64,000 nt of DNA from Phialocephala subalpina. Lineage: Eukaryota; Ascomycota; Leotiomycetes; Helotiales; Mollisiaceae. Position numbers and translations under genes: made by a program. Each line of letters opens with the position of its first letter. The stretch's first letter is position 1. Below are positions 1 to 11,177 of the stretch, one piece after another. The DNA lies in NCBI GenBank assembly GCA_900073065.1, contig FJOG01000005.1:1045420-1109419 (forward strand). The letters run 5' to 3'. The notes under the pieces are model-generated. The model searched no databases. It was not told the DNA's origin and was given only the letters and a program-made list of their open reading frames with translations.

Positions 1-168
1 AGCGACTTTCTAAGAAATGATCTCCAGAATCTGTCCCAAGATCTCCAATTTCGCAACGATCCGTCCCACAACCAACCTCAACGATACTCCTCAAGCTCAG
101 GACCCAGATCTTTCGACTCAACCATGTATCGAAACCTACTCAGGCTGTTTCGCATCACGGTCATGTGA
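1..168 (+). CDS. Possible 3' end of an upstream gene (partial)
   Basis: A reading frame is open from the first base to a TGA at 166-168, giving 55 residues rich in Ser, Asn, Gln and Asp with a basic tail. An open frame of this length reaching the window edge could be the last exon of an upstream gene. No domain is recognisable, and the same frame reopens after the stop for about 140 bases, so it may also be chance or a decayed gene. Confidence 0.2.
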   Translation, partial: SDFLRNDLQNLSQDLQFRNDPSHNQPQRYSSSSGPRSFDSTMYRNLLRLFRITVM

Positions 169-793
169 TCTCTATCTCCCGACAAAACACGTCTGAAGCA
201 GCTCGAATCCTGCCCCAGTTTCATTCGCTTCCTCCTCGGACGGACTGTCGGTTTGCCATCTGGGAGTGAAGAACAACATCAGCTCAGACTCGCTGATGGA
301 AGGCTCAGCTGAGAAAAGAACAACGCTACTCGTACTCATACACTTGCGATTTGTCGATGGCTTCGGGAAGCTGGTTCCCGCGTGTAAGCAGTGCAAAATT
401 ACTGCAGTTTGCCGTCCTCGCCGTCTCAATTCGGGCCCTGCGATCCCCAACCTAGCGGCGGTTGAGCTTCCCGAACCCTGATGATGCATCATCCACCATG
501 CTGTCTCACGCCCTGTCCTACCAATGGGGTGCCATGCATTGTCGAGTGGCTGCGTGGCGCACCATATGCCCCCCGCAAAGCTTCTCTTTTTTGACAGCAT
601 TTTTATTTGTACTCTCTAGTTCAGCCATCTAAAACAGATTGTACTACTAGCAAGCGTAACTAATCATCCGGTGGAGTATGTGATCGTCACTGATTGACTT
701 CTCCCATTTTACCTCCAACTTCTGTTTCTTATTTCTCTTTCTGTTCCTTCTTTCCGCACTTCACCTCAACTCTCCTATTTCTCTGCATCCAGC
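169..793. other. Intergenic region, upstream of the P450 gene
   Basis: No gene is supported here. Open frames on both strands lack domains and overlap each other. The last 100 bases before the P450 start are pyrimidine-rich (runs of ttctttcc type between 700 and 775), as is common in filamentous fungal core promoters. Confidence 0.4.
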
Positions 794-2972
794 ATGGTTG
801 GAATTGTTACCTTGACATGCATTGGCGCTGTCCTGTTCGCCACCTTCAACGCGTATCGCAATCTTCGGAATAACATCGCAAAGGCGAAGAAGACCGGTTT
901 GCCATATGTGCTTGGACGTGAGTAATTGGGAGCCCATGCAGCACAGTACTGTCTGCTGGAGTCGCAGACGGTAGAAATATCGAACCGGCAACTGACAGCG
1001 AGCAGCATTCGTCCCCATTGGCTATGGCTACTTGATCATCGCAGAGATTCTGGGGCCCCTTCTGCGCAAGATCCCAATCATTAATCAATGGGAATGGCTC
1101 TAGTAAGTTCCAATCCCTCGACTTTTCTTGAATGCACCTCTGACAAAACAGCCTCATCGACCGTCAAGTCTCCTGGAGCGCGCCTCGAGTCGCAGAAAAC
1201 AAATACGGCGACACCTACCTAATCGTAACCCCCTCCCTCATCTACCTCAAAACCTCCTCCGCTGAACTCGGTTCCCAAGTCACCTCCCGCAAAACCGACT
1301 TCCTAAAACCAGTCGAGCGCTACAAAATTGTCAACTTATTCGGGAAATCGATCTTGACACAAGAGGGACAAGAATGGAAGAGACACAAGAAGATTGTAGG
1401 ACCGAGTTTCAGCGAAAAAAGCAATAGGATGGTGTTTGAGGAGAGTTTGAGGCAGACGGAGGGAATGGTGGGGTTGTGGGCTAGTCAACAGAAGGAGTTG
1501 GAAGGAAAAGGAGGTGGATTGAAGGTTGAGGATACGGCGGTTGATGCGGCGACGTTGAGTCTGCATGTCATTTGCGCGGCGGGGTTCGGAGTGCCGCAAC
1601 TTTGGCCGAATGAGGGAGAGGAGAAGTTGATGGGGAATGGGGTGCAGGGGTTCAGCGAGCTGGATGCGAAGGGAATGCATACTTTGACGTTTAAAGAGGG
1701 GTTAAATCAGTTGCTGAAGAAGCTGATGTGGTTTGTGATATTTCCGCAGAGTTTCCTGAGTAAGTCACACTCTCTTCCAGGATGAGGGGCATCCTGACAA
1801 AAAATAGAGATATCGCCATTCAAGACCCACCAGTCAGCATACGAAGCATTCTCAGAATGCTTCGCATACTTCCACGAACTCCTCGAAGTAAAAAAGAAGC
1901 AAATGTACCTCGGCGAAAGCGACAAAAGCTCCATGGACTTGCTCGGCCCCATGATAAAAGCAAATGAAGTATCCACCACCAAATCTCAACAAGCACCAAC
2001 CCTCACAACAGCCGAGATCCTAGGAAACTGCTTCATATTCCTCTTCGCTGGCCATGAAACGACGGCGAATAATATCCATTATAGTATTTTAGAGATGGCG
2101 TTGAATCCGAAGATTCAAAGGCATTTGCAGGAGGATATTGATGGCATTCTTGGGAAGGATAAACCTATTTCTGAATGGTCGTATCTCGAAGACATGCCTC
2201 GGCTGTACAACTCAGTGCGTACTTTCCTCTCATGCCGTCATGCTTTTCATTCTTCCTCTTTGCGTAATACCTTTTCTCTCGTCCTTTTTTACTAACATAC
2301 CCCTTTCAGATGGTAGGAGCAACAATGTCCGAATCCCTCCGCCTCATCCCCGCAATCCTCAACATCCCAAAAGTCGCCTCAGGCGACCAAATCGTAACCA
2401 TCGACGGCCGCCAATTCTCCATCCCCGCCGACACATTCGTCCATCTCAACGTTGTCGGCACGAACCGCAACCCCCGATACTGGGGCGAAGATCCTGAGGT
2501 TTTCAGACCTGAGAGGTGGCTCCCTAAATCTGGAAACGGTGTGGTGAAGGAGAATGGCAATGGCGTGGTAAAAGAGAAGGTGGTAGCGGATGGGCTTGAG
2601 AAAGCGAGTTTTGAGAGCAGTAATTCAGGGACGTTGGTCGCGCCCACAAAAGGGAGTTATATTTCTTTTTCGGAGGGGGCGAGAGCTTGTCCCGGTCGCC
2701 GTTTTGCGCAGGTTGAGAGTACAGCCGTGCTTTCGAAATTATTTTACGACTACAGTGTCGAGCTCGACGTTTCGAATTTCGCCTCAGAAGAGCAGCTTGC
2801 AAAGTTGGATAGCAGAGGAAAGAGGGAAGTGTATGAGAAAGCGAGACGGAGGGCGGAGAATGTGATTGGGAGGAGTGAGCAGATAATTACGCTGCAGATG
2901 AGGGCTGGGGATTATGTGCCAGTGGTGTTTAGACGGAGGGGAGAGGAGAGGTTTTTGGGGTTGTATACGTAG
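794..2972 (+). CDS. Cytochrome P450 monooxygenase, five exons
   Basis: Membrane-bound heme-thiolate monooxygenase that would receive electrons from NADPH-P450 reductase at the ER. Exons are 794-917, 1006-1102, 1152-1759, 1808-2214 and 2310-2972. All four introns are GT-AG, phases agree, and the joined frame gives 632 aa. An N-terminal hydrophobic anchor precedes the catalytic domain. Visible landmarks in order: I-helix AGHETT, K-helix ESLR (ExxR), the PERW segment, and the heme loop FSEGARACPGRRFA with the axial cysteine. A Lys/Gly/Asn-rich insert (KENGNGVVKEK) sits between PERW and the heme loop, and a long C-terminal extension makes the protein longer than the usual 500-550 aa. The substrate and CYP family cannot be assigned by eye. 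No other biosynthetic gene adjoins it, so a secondary-metabolite role is not indicated. Identity is secure; the exact start is likely but not proven. Confidence 0.93.
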
Positions 2973-3834
2973 GGTACTGTAGGTGAGATGGATACCATGA
3001 ATTGAAGCTATTGATAAGACTGAGCCTTGCTTTATGCTTGGTCGGATTCGCTGTTGATTTCTTGATAAAGTGCGAGGAGCCTTCCTTCTTGCGCAGCGGA
3101 TCGATGAGCGGGTCTTGCGGCTGCAGCATTCTTTGTAGTGGGAATGAAGAAAACAGGTGTCCGAGGCTGAGACTTGAAGCTGATGCGCAACTGCACCTCC
3201 AGCCTCGGGCAGCTGTTTTGCGAGTATAAAGACGAGCAGTTGTCTTGAACGTCGCCTTGCCACTAAAATTCTATATGAGGGTGCTTTGCAGATGCAGCCT
3301 TGCTTCTCAAATTCCCAGCCTTCCCACGCCGGTATTCACAGCCATACTCCCACCATTGCTTGCATCCTTAGCAAGATTGACGCTTCGGCAGAGTGGTAGC
3401 CAAGTTCCACTCATCACATTCAGCACCCAACCGACTGGACATCTCCATTTCATGCCCGTTTGCTGAGAGGAAGTTCAATCAGGCCTCGTACCCAGGCACC
3501 TACATGGTCCGTCCGGCTGCGGGGGAATGTTCAACCGAGGAAGGATGTCTGGAGGAGAAACGGTGCTAAGATCGGCGAATTCTGTATAGAAATCCTTGGG
3601 AATGAGCAGCTTGACTACCGACTGAAGTATGCCGTCCATTGGAGATGAAGGTGGATGATCTTCGACTGAGGCGAGGGGAGAGTGTGAAGTGAGGTGAAGT
3701 GTTGTACAATTTCGTCCTGGAGTTGGACTTGACATTATATCCTCATGATCAAGTGACTATGTTATATACAATATGTACAGCCCATACAATTCCAAACTAG
3801 CAGAGAAAAAATGCAACGCTTCGAGACCAAGCGA
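2973..3834. other. Intergenic region, nothing recognised
   Basis: Contains the 3' flank of the P450 gene and the 3' flank of the convergent secreted-protein gene. Short open frames on both strands have no recognisable domain or splice structure. Confidence 0.4.
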
Positions 3835-4328
3835 TTACTGACCATCGAAAGTTAGGGTATAGGTCAAGTTGGAGAAGCTCTGGCAGACATAATCCGTAGC
3901 ACCAGTTGGTCCCGCTCTGCAAACAGTTGAAACCTCTTGCTCCTTGTACAATCCAACACTATTTATCATATCAGCAACTGATCCATATCACGACCGACTG
4001 GAAGGAAGCTTACGCAGGGCCTGTCTGCTCGTAGATGGTGAGGTTATAGCTATCAAGACTATTCTCTTCGATGTAAAATCTGTATGGCGAATCGCCGCAT
4101 GTGACCTATTGGATTCAGCTACTGCTTTCAAGTCTTTGAGAAAGGGGAGCATACAACGGCAGTGGGTTGTGATGCTGAACATGTCGTGTTGGCGATGGAG
4201 AACGAGGCGCTCTCGATAGTGCTGTTGATGTTTCGGATGATGAGGTCGGAGACTGTAACGGTGTCGTCGGCGAGCGCCAGGGAGGAGAGGAGAGGAAGAG
4301 CGAGGGCTGAGATGGTTGAGAAACGCAT
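3835..4328 (-). CDS. Small secreted cysteine-containing protein, three exons
   Basis: Exons on the minus strand are 4328-4155, 4105-4014 and 3958-3835, with introns GTATGC...ATAG and GTAAGC...ATAG. Phases agree and give 129 aa. The first 20 residues form a clear signal peptide (MRFSTISALALPLLSSLALA). The mature part has four cysteines, in the contexts TTCSA, VTCGD, TVCRA and YVCQS, which could make two disulfides, and several N-glycosylation sequons (NST, NTT, NLT). Size, layout and a beta-strand-like ending (NLTYTLTFDGQ) recall AA1-like (Alt a 1 fold) secreted proteins, but that match is impressionistic. It is likely an extracellular or effector-like protein of unknown function. Confidence 0.8.
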
Positions 4329-5174
4329 TGTTGATTGTTGTGTGAGGTTTTGGAGTTGGAGTTTATGATTAAAAACGAAGTTGATTGGGAAATATGATAA
4401 AGACTGTAGTGTTTGATATGGAAGATGGTGATATGAATTGGACCTGGAGGTTCAAATCCTCATGTACTTATACAAACCATCTTCTCCTTCGCTTGGAAGA
4501 TGTCATGCCAGTGGACCCCGTCCAGCTGTCCAATCCTAAATACGAAGTCTCCATACTCCCAACCATTCCTTCCATAAACAAATTTATGACGATCGCTGGG
4601 CCTTTCGTTTCAAAGTTTCATCCGAAATACGAGAATAATAACTGTGGTCCCATGGTACAGCATGAATGTCGTGAGCCAAGCATCTGGTGCTCAAAATACA
4701 GGGCCCAACAGCGGGTTTTGGCGGAGACATAGGGGGTAGGGGTTCGTTTAGGCTTTCTTGAATAGGGGCTTTGGAGCTGTTGGCGGCCTCCGCCACTCAT
4801 ACAGCCTAAATGTTAATGGCTTCGGCAGCCACTCTGGCAGTCGCCGGGGGTGTCGGTAGAGGTCGGCAGCCCTGCGTCATAGTTGAGGATACGAGATTTC
4901 CAGTCTGGTGTCGAATTGTTTTCCAGAAGCCTTGAAAACGACAGTCATAGGAGGCTCCTACGCTATTCGCGCACGAATTAGAAGAAAATACTATGGTGCG
5001 GGTTGCATGAAGGCTGTTCTAAATCGCTAAATTGCTCGAGTGGCTATGTGTTTTCGAGTTTAAAGTTTAAACTTTAACCACTATAGATCAATGCAACACA
5101 TCAAAACTATCCAAAGAGTATCATTGGAATATTATTCACTTCCCTCCGCCGCCCTGTCGATCTCGACCTCGTCA
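4329..5174. other. Intergenic region with an 18-bp palindrome
   Basis: Upstream region of the secreted-protein gene and 3' flank of the F-box gene. The only structure seen is a perfect 18-bp palindrome centred on GTTTAAAC at 5060-5077. No gene is supported. Confidence 0.4.
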
Positions 5175-6425
5175 TCAGCGCGACCAAGAAGCTAACATAA
5201 GCTTCTTCCTATCCAGATCCGTGACTATAGAATCAAAATCCCACTCCTCATAAGGCACATTCTCAAATGCTTCACATATTGAGCCTTTCTCGGATAGGTT
5301 TATGGAATGCCTATCACCAGAATTGATGCCTTGTCCGTCCATATAGAGGTAATCTTTGAACCTATGATCGTTCGAAACATCAAATCCGCCCAAATCTACC
5401 CACCTAGTAATGTATACCGCGACAGCTCTCCGATCGCTCCAGTAATCGAAATCAACCCGGAACTCGGTATGGCAGCGTTGACAAGGTATGATTCCCCATG
5501 GTCGTAACTTTTGATTGTTCGGAACAAAGGAATAGGTGGTTCGCATGTCGTGTATGTTGTTCCTCTGGCACAGGCCTTGAAAGGATGGATAGACTTGATG
5601 TGGACAGATACTCAAAGCTTTATCTTTGAGGTCGAAAAACCAGATGGAATGATCCCAAGAAGCGATGAATCTTCTCTGCTCTCGAAAGAGTAGCGAGTTG
5701 TTGACGATCCGAAACGATGCGTCGATCTGCTCTGCGTACCGTTTTCTTTCGATGGTGATGACTGGTGAACGGAGGAGCCCCAGTAGATAGCTGGTATCAT
5801 GGCCTTGGCGATGTGTCTTCATCAACATACTGAAGATCGTTGATGAAGCTTGGCAGCAAATGAGAGTGTCAATTCGTGTAGACTCGTCGAATTGCCAACA
5901 GGGCAGCGAGGGACCTTGCGACTTGCGTTGTCTATTTGAAGGTAGGTGTCGAGATGCGGTTGCTATTGCATGAAACTTGTAGCAGTAGGTACATGCCACA
6001 TGGTTTGGAAGATCCTTTTCCAAGAGGGTCAGGAACTTTCCGCGATTTCTTGAAGAGAGCTTATGTGAACGGAACAGGGTTCGTTGTCTGAGCATGAAGT
6101 AGAAAGGCCGACAAGAGAGGGTAAACGATATAGCCTCCTCAGGATCCAGGTATCTAAGTATCGCAGAAATGAGTTCTGGCGGTAGCCTGCCGAGGGACGA
6201 GACTTCGAGGGCAGTCGGTCGTGGGAGTGCATGGTTCAGTTTGACTGGATCGGTGTAGTCGTAGCTGAGAAAAAACACTCCAAATATACTAAAAAGACCC
6301 ATGTGTGTTGTAGAAGTGCAGACAAGGAGGCTCTCGATTCTCTTTGAAAGATTGTGATCTTTTGTTGGTGTTGTTGGAGCCTGGAGGCAAAGACTCCAGC
6401 CACCTGTGGACACCACTTCAGCCAC
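5175..6425 (-). CDS. F-box domain protein
   Basis: Single-exon gene of up to 416 aa. An F-box-type segment lies at about residues 76-115 (LGRLPPELISAILRYLDPEE, then a cysteine and a hydrophobic helix), where F-box proteins bind Skp1 in SCF ubiquitin ligases. The rest has no repeats that would name a substrate. It has paired cysteines (CTYC and, later, CQRC) of the kind common in fungal F-box proteins. A second Met at residue 42 (position 6302) begins MGLFSIFG and may be the true start, because residues 1-41 read like translated leader. The target is unknown. Confidence 0.75.
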   Translation of the reverse strand: MAEVVSTGGWSLCLQAPTTPTKDHNLSKRIESLLVCTSTTHMGLFSIFGVFFLSYDYTDPVKLNHALPRPTALEVSSLGRLPPELISAILRYLDPEEAISFTLSCRPFYFMLRQRTLFRSHKLSSRNRGKFLTLLEKDLPNHVACTYCYKFHAIATASRHLPSNRQRKSQGPSLPCWQFDESTRIDTLICCQASSTIFSMLMKTHRQGHDTSYLLGLLRSPVITIERKRYAEQIDASFRIVNNSLLFREQRRFIASWDHSIWFFDLKDKALSICPHQVYPSFQGLCQRNNIHDMRTTYSFVPNNQKLRPWGIIPCQRCHTEFRVDFDYWSDRRAVAVYITRWVDLGGFDVSNDHRFKDYLYMDGQGINSGDRHSINLSEKGSICEAFENVPYEEWDFDSIVTDLDRKKLMLASWSR

Positions 6426-7181
6426 TCAAAGGTCTTTGCAGTACACGAGCTGCCCTCTTCACCTCAGTAACTTAGCAACTTTCTAATATGGCCGCATAAA
6501 GTAGCTCTCTAGAATTCGATGCTTTATTGTAATTGTCAGAGGGAAGGATTAACACATAATTTTTCACACGATTCCGCTTGGATTCTTGAAGCGATCTTGA
6601 CACTTTGTACGTACATCTTGACTGCTGGAACAATTATAGCACGTGAAAACAGATGCCACTCCAAAGGCTTCCGTTGGACCTTGCTTGCTTATCTCGGCTT
6701 CTTGTTCGATTGGCAATCCCATCGTCTGCATTGACAGCGGATCCGGTGAGATTCCTTGTCAGTGCCTGCATATTGCAAAGGCATGTTCGGCGGGAGTAAT
6801 TCCTTGGGACTGATAATGTTCCTGACCCTGATTCGATCCGCATGCAGAATCCGATATCAAGGTTCCGGAGACGTGGCAGTCGCAAAGCAACAGCTGAGCT
6901 GATCCTGCTGGGCGGAAAGGATGTCGATCAGCCCTAAGACATCTCAGTCAGATGTTCTAAATGCGATCGAGATCTGCACAGCCTTTCGCAAAGGAGACAT
7001 TTTGTTCCCTTGATGATTGAAGAAATAAACAAAATAAAAAGTTGAAGATGTCTTCACAAACCCCTGCCCCCTGTTGGTGATCAGCGCGTCATTGCTCCCG
7101 GGCGCGCTAAGACAATCTTCTCCAGGTTTCATTTCCACTCCGCCCACGAGCCTCGGTCTTGTTTTTCTCCTTTACAACACC
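6426..7181. other. Intergenic region between divergent genes
   Basis: Upstream regions of the F-box gene (minus) and the membrane-protein gene (plus). No coding feature is supported. A CT-rich stretch precedes the start at 7182. Confidence 0.4.
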
Positions 7182-8678
7182 ATGGCAGAGGAATCTCCTC
7201 CTCCAGCGAGGACATTCTCTCCGCCCAAAGGTCCTCCACGGAGGTCCTTGACCGTCGATGAATCGGCACAACACAGACATCGACCTCCAAACAACCGTTT
7301 CTCGACATCGCAGGAGGCGACTCCGGGAGTGAGAAGGAGAAGAAGCTCGAATTTCTCCGATTACTCGTTCAAGGAAGCAAGAACATCGTTTCAATCATCG
7401 ACAGACAATCTGCTGCTTCCTAAACCCAGTGCGACGGGTAATGAAGTGAAGCATGAGTCCTCAAATTGGGATTCAGCGCCACTGGCGTTCGCGCTTTTGC
7501 CTGCGCTTGGAGGGATGATGTTTACGAATGGGAGTTCGGTGATCACGGATGTTATGCTATTGGGGCTTGCTGCTATCTTCTTGAATTGGTCTGTTCGTCT
7601 GCCATGGTAAGATAACCAACCTTCATATTGCACTTCACATAGCAGATCTTTGCTGACCGGGCTCAGGAACTGGTACCACTCTGCGCAGGAGATACGAAAG
7701 AAGGAAGAATACAATGGCGACACCCTGATCAGCGAAGAAAGTGAAGGCGATGATGCTCTGAGCTTCTCGCAGGCTACATTGGAAGAAGTACCCGAAGACG
7801 AACCTGCAGAACCAGCGCGGAAGCCAGTCCGACGACTTCCTGCACATGAGGCTGCTACGAACGAATTATACACACACGAAATACTCGCCCTCCTCTCTTG
7901 TTTCGTCTTCCCTGTACTTGGCGCATACTTACTGCATACGATACGAACGCAACTCACTCGACCTTCAGAAGGTCTTGTCTCGAACTACAATCTCACAATC
8001 TTCCTCCTCGCATCCGAATTACGACCCATGGCTCACCTAGTGAAGCTTATTCAAGCACGAACTCTTCACCTTCAACGAATTGTGAATTCCAATCCCTACG
8101 ACACTGTCTCCGGACACTCCACCTCTCCCGAGATCGAGGACCTCACTCGCAGACTTGAGGACTTAGAAGCTCGGAACACAATGGCTGCCACGCCTTTAGC
8201 CTCCGAACCTGCACTAAACGGCAAACAATCTGCCATCTTGACAACAGAAGTACGAAGAGGTCTGCAACCTGAACTCGACGCTTTGAATAGGGCAGTAAGG
8301 AGATACGAGAAGAGGGCTACATTGCAGGCGTTCCAGACAGATTCAAGGCTACATGAATTGGAAGCTAGGTTGAACGATGCTATTTCGTTAGCTGCCGCGG
8401 CAGCGAACAATGCGCAACAAAAGAGAGGCTTCACTGGTGTACTCATTGAGTGGGCTGCTACGGCTGTGGTCTTGCCTGTTCAAGCTGTGGGCTGGCTAGT
8501 GGGCCTACCTTTCAGGATGGCAGTAGGCGTCCTCGAATATGGAAAGAGGAAGGTACAAGGAAAACCAGCGGAGAAAGACAGAGGAAGGAAAGCAGTGAAT
8601 GGCAATGGGAGGACGAGCTCGAGTGGTAGAATATCAGGAGATAGGTCGGTGAGAAGTGGGAAGAAGATCGCTACTTAA
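7182..8678 (+). CDS. Conserved fungal multi-pass membrane protein, unknown function
   Basis: Exons are 7182-7606 and 7667-8678, joined through one GT-AG intron in phase, giving 478 aa. The start at 7182 (caccATGGCA) was chosen over an upstream in-frame Met because it has a better context and gives a fungal-style disordered N terminus. The first 90 residues are Pro/Ser/Arg-rich with RRRSS-type phospho-site motifs. Hydrophobic segments follow at about 98-138 (two), about 210-235 and near the C terminus (ending VLPVQAVGWLVGLPFRM). Between them is a charged, heptad-like stretch suggesting a coiled coil (about 285-385). The C-terminal tail is Lys/Arg/Gly/Ser-rich. I do not recognise the family, and no catalytic motif is visible. 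Confidence 0.85.
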
Positions 8679-9187
8679 CTTCAATTCTCTTTAGGATTTT
8701 GCGATGGGAAAATGGTATACCCCTGGATAGGATGGAAAACAAGAGACTTTGGCGAGGAGTATGGGCTCCAGGCGTTCAAGACGTTCATTTGATAAGTATG
8801 TATTCACTAATGTATAAGAGTGTTCCGATCACTACAGCTTGCACGCATTGCGTTCCCTGTCCTAGTTCAGCCCAGGGAAAAAGTCCACGCAAGGCTGTGA
8901 GATAGAATTGGAAGTGCTGCTTGCAAGCCAGTCCAGGAATATAAATAGGATCCTCTTCTAACCACCTCGCGAATCGGTTACAGCTTCCTGTTATTTATAT
9001 TTAGGGTTATGCAGAATCCGTGGCTCATAACATAACCACCTCTCTGAGCCTATCATGATTTACTAGCGAAATGCCCTTAAAGCACAGACTTATGCTACCA
9101 GGCTCGTTAGCCCAAGTCTCGTCCGCTTACTCAAACTCTTATTTCAACACGCATTCGGATATTGCTAACAAAGTCTCAAGGCGAGTC
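8679..9187. other. Intergenic region with a solo transposon end
   Basis: No gene is seen. It contains the isolated MITE-terminus-like stretch at 9064-9109, described separately. Confidence 0.4.
9064..9109. repeat. Solo MITE terminus related to the 28.5 kb element
   Basis: The stretch with key words AGCGA, AAAGCACAGACTTAT and ACCAGGCT aligns with the right terminal repeat of the element at 28452-28727 (AAAACACAGACTTTTGATCC, then CAGGCTTGT). No matching left arm was found nearby, so this is either a solo end or the survivor of a deletion. Confidence 0.5.
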
Positions 9188-9662
9188 CTACAAGGCAAAC
9201 AACGACGTTCCAACAAGAACCCCCACAGCTACAATCGTCGACCAACTCGCTGACCCTCGGTGCACACGGTCTCCAGAGCCGGCTTTCGGGGGGGTAGTAC
9301 TACAGTAGACATTCACAACCCCCGCCGCATTCAAGCGGCTCATGAGTGTATTTTTATTCTGCTCCAACTCATCTGCCGTGCTGCCGTTCTTGATGTTACA
9401 GGCTTGGAAACAGCCAGGTGGATCGTTAATCGGGTTGTATGCGTACGGAGGACCACCGCAGCAGGTTTCGATGGCAGATTGAGTCGTGATGGAAAAGTTA
9501 CCGGGCGTGTACGCACAAGAGTTGGGGGGACCTCCTGATGTTTCATAGGGTTGCCCGCACGAGGTGCCGTTGTTCATTTTTGCGACCGCGAAAGCTCGGA
9601 ACTGGTTTGCGGTTACAGTTGTTCGACGGAGGTCGTTGAGAGGAGGTATGCAGGACAGATTG
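9188..9662 (-). pseudogene. Cysteine-rich secreted/GPI-type protein, signal-peptide exon missing
   Basis: The minus frame is open from an AG acceptor near 9663 to the stop at 9188. It contains an internal Met at 9577, but the coding-like frame continues upstream of that Met (LNLSCIPPLNDL). The protein has cysteine motifs TSCGQ, NSCAY, ETCCGGPP, PPGCFQAC and VYCST. It ends in a hydrophobic segment (STIVAVGVLVGTSLFAL) preceded by small residues, typical of a GPI-anchor signal. Such proteins need an N-terminal signal peptide, and no plausible ATG-led hydrophobic exon was found in 9663-9900. It is either a truncated gene or one with a distant first exon, and it lies at the edge of a decayed AT-rich zone. 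Confidence 0.5.
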
Positions 9663-9868
9663 AGCTTTAGACTTGTCTTAATGTTAGTATAGTTTCTCGA
9701 TACCTGCAGGAGATGGGCTATTGTATTGGACTTACTTAGACTGAATTTAAAGCGTTAAAATGTCGAGTTTTGTTGTTTGAGTCAATGTCAAGTTTGAACT
9801 ACCTTCTCCAGCAAAGAAGGGCGATCGGATAATATAGCAAGCGCGGGGGAGAAAAACCGTTGGCATTG

Positions 9869-10055
9869 GCAAGGGTCGAGCAGATCCAAACTATGTATTT
9901 GACGTCAGGTCCGGGGTCCCTAGCTTTTTTATAAGTCACCGCAGCTAATGCGGCGCGAAAATGCAGGGCCTTCAGTAAGGAGCTTGAAGGATGAAACAGC
10001 AACAATAGCAAGGGCGGACGCAGATCCAAACTATATAACATTAGGTCCGCCCCAA
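9869..10055. repeat. Imperfect direct repeat pair (about 46 bp)
   Basis: Copies at 9869-9915 and 10008-10053 share the core CAGATCCAAACTAT, preceded by GCAAGGG and followed by AGGTCCG. They are about 80 percent alike by eye. The origin is unknown; they could be a duplicated fragment of a mobile element. Confidence 0.5.
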
Positions 10056-10270
10056 CTCCCGAAACTAACCCATTTCACAAGATGGCACCCTCGTAAAGTA
10101 TTACACTTACAGGATCAACCAACACCGTATTTGCACTTATTGTATACTGTCACCCACTCATCGAAAAACCAACGCCGGAAAGTGAATCCCGGCTCATCAA
10201 GTGTGCACCAACTAAAATAATACAAGACAAATCTCGTCGCAAAGCAAAGACCGATTGGTCTATTCCCATA

Positions 10271-10400
10271 GCCACCCAACATCTCCAACATCTTTTTATT
10301 ATTAGTTCTATATCTTATCCTTGTATTCAAAGCCACCCAACGTCTCTAACATCTCCGACATCTTGTCTTGTTAGTTCTACTTTTCATTCTTATATTCAAA
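10271..10400. repeat. Two-unit tandem repeat (61 and 69 bp)
   Basis: Unit 1 (10271-10331) and unit 2 (10332-10400) both begin GCCACCCAAC, contain AACATCTCC and TTAGTTCTA, and end TATTCAAA. The second unit has a short internal expansion (CATCTCCGACATCTTG). Confidence 0.6.
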
Positions 10401-10708
10401 TCAAGTGATTAGAGGTCGCCTGTCGGTGGGCAGTGATGCCCAAATCCCTGGCCTGGTTTCCTTCAGGTCGCCAAGTTTTCCATCTCCGCAAGTGTGCTTA
10501 AATGAATACTCCTATTATCAAACCAGATTTCATCTTAAACCAACACTTTCGTTACAATTCCACGGCATGGACGATGAAATTCTATTATGAGATTATAACG
10601 AAGGATTTCTTGCAACAACTGCCTTTCGAAGGCGAGGTACGAAGCCTTTTATAAAGTCAAGCGGATTTCTCTCAAGTTTCCCATTTAAATTTCTCATTCA
10701 AATACAAT

Positions 10709-11177
10709 CAGTGGCCACAAGTCTGTCCGACTCGCGAAAATCACACCAAAAACTGCCAAAACACCCACTTTAATTCCAAGAAAATCCAGCGCCCTTTTAA
10801 ATCAAAATAATAATCGTTTTAAGAAACGATTAATAATTACTTCTTATTATATATACTCAAATATAAGTCTTTTAGAGACTTATTTCTATATGCGATATAA
10901 TTTATTAATTTTCACTTTTTGATTTTCTCAAATTTCTCGCTTATTTACATAGTAAATTCGCGAAGTTATAAAAGTGCTTAGTATTATCTTATTCTATAGC
11001 TTAAAAAGGGATAAAACGTAAAATTCTAAGTATATAGAAGTGTATATTTAGTAAATCTTGCTTAAATCGTAAAATCTGCGGTAGATCTGAGAACGCTATT
11101 TGGTCAAAATAGTCTAGGGCTATCTAAGTATTTTGGTGTAAAACAGCCCAATCGGACAGACTTATGGCCACCCACTG
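10709..11177. mobile_element. MITE of Tc1/mariner type, mimp-like terminal repeats
   Basis: The left end begins CAGTGGCCACAAGTCTGTCC. The right end, read on the minus strand, begins CAGTGGGTGGCCATAAGTCT. These are imperfect terminal inverted repeats about 28 bp long. The right end abuts TA, and the left is preceded by AT, which could be a mutated TA target duplication. The interior is AT-rich with no open frame, so the element is non-autonomous. The CAGTGG start resembles published mimp/Tc1-mariner MITE termini in fungi. The interior composition suggests RIP-type mutation. Confidence 0.65.

Noticed and set aside
172..600. 142-aa minus-strand frame at the window start
   Set aside because: No domain, and the opposite strand is equally open; treated as noncoding.
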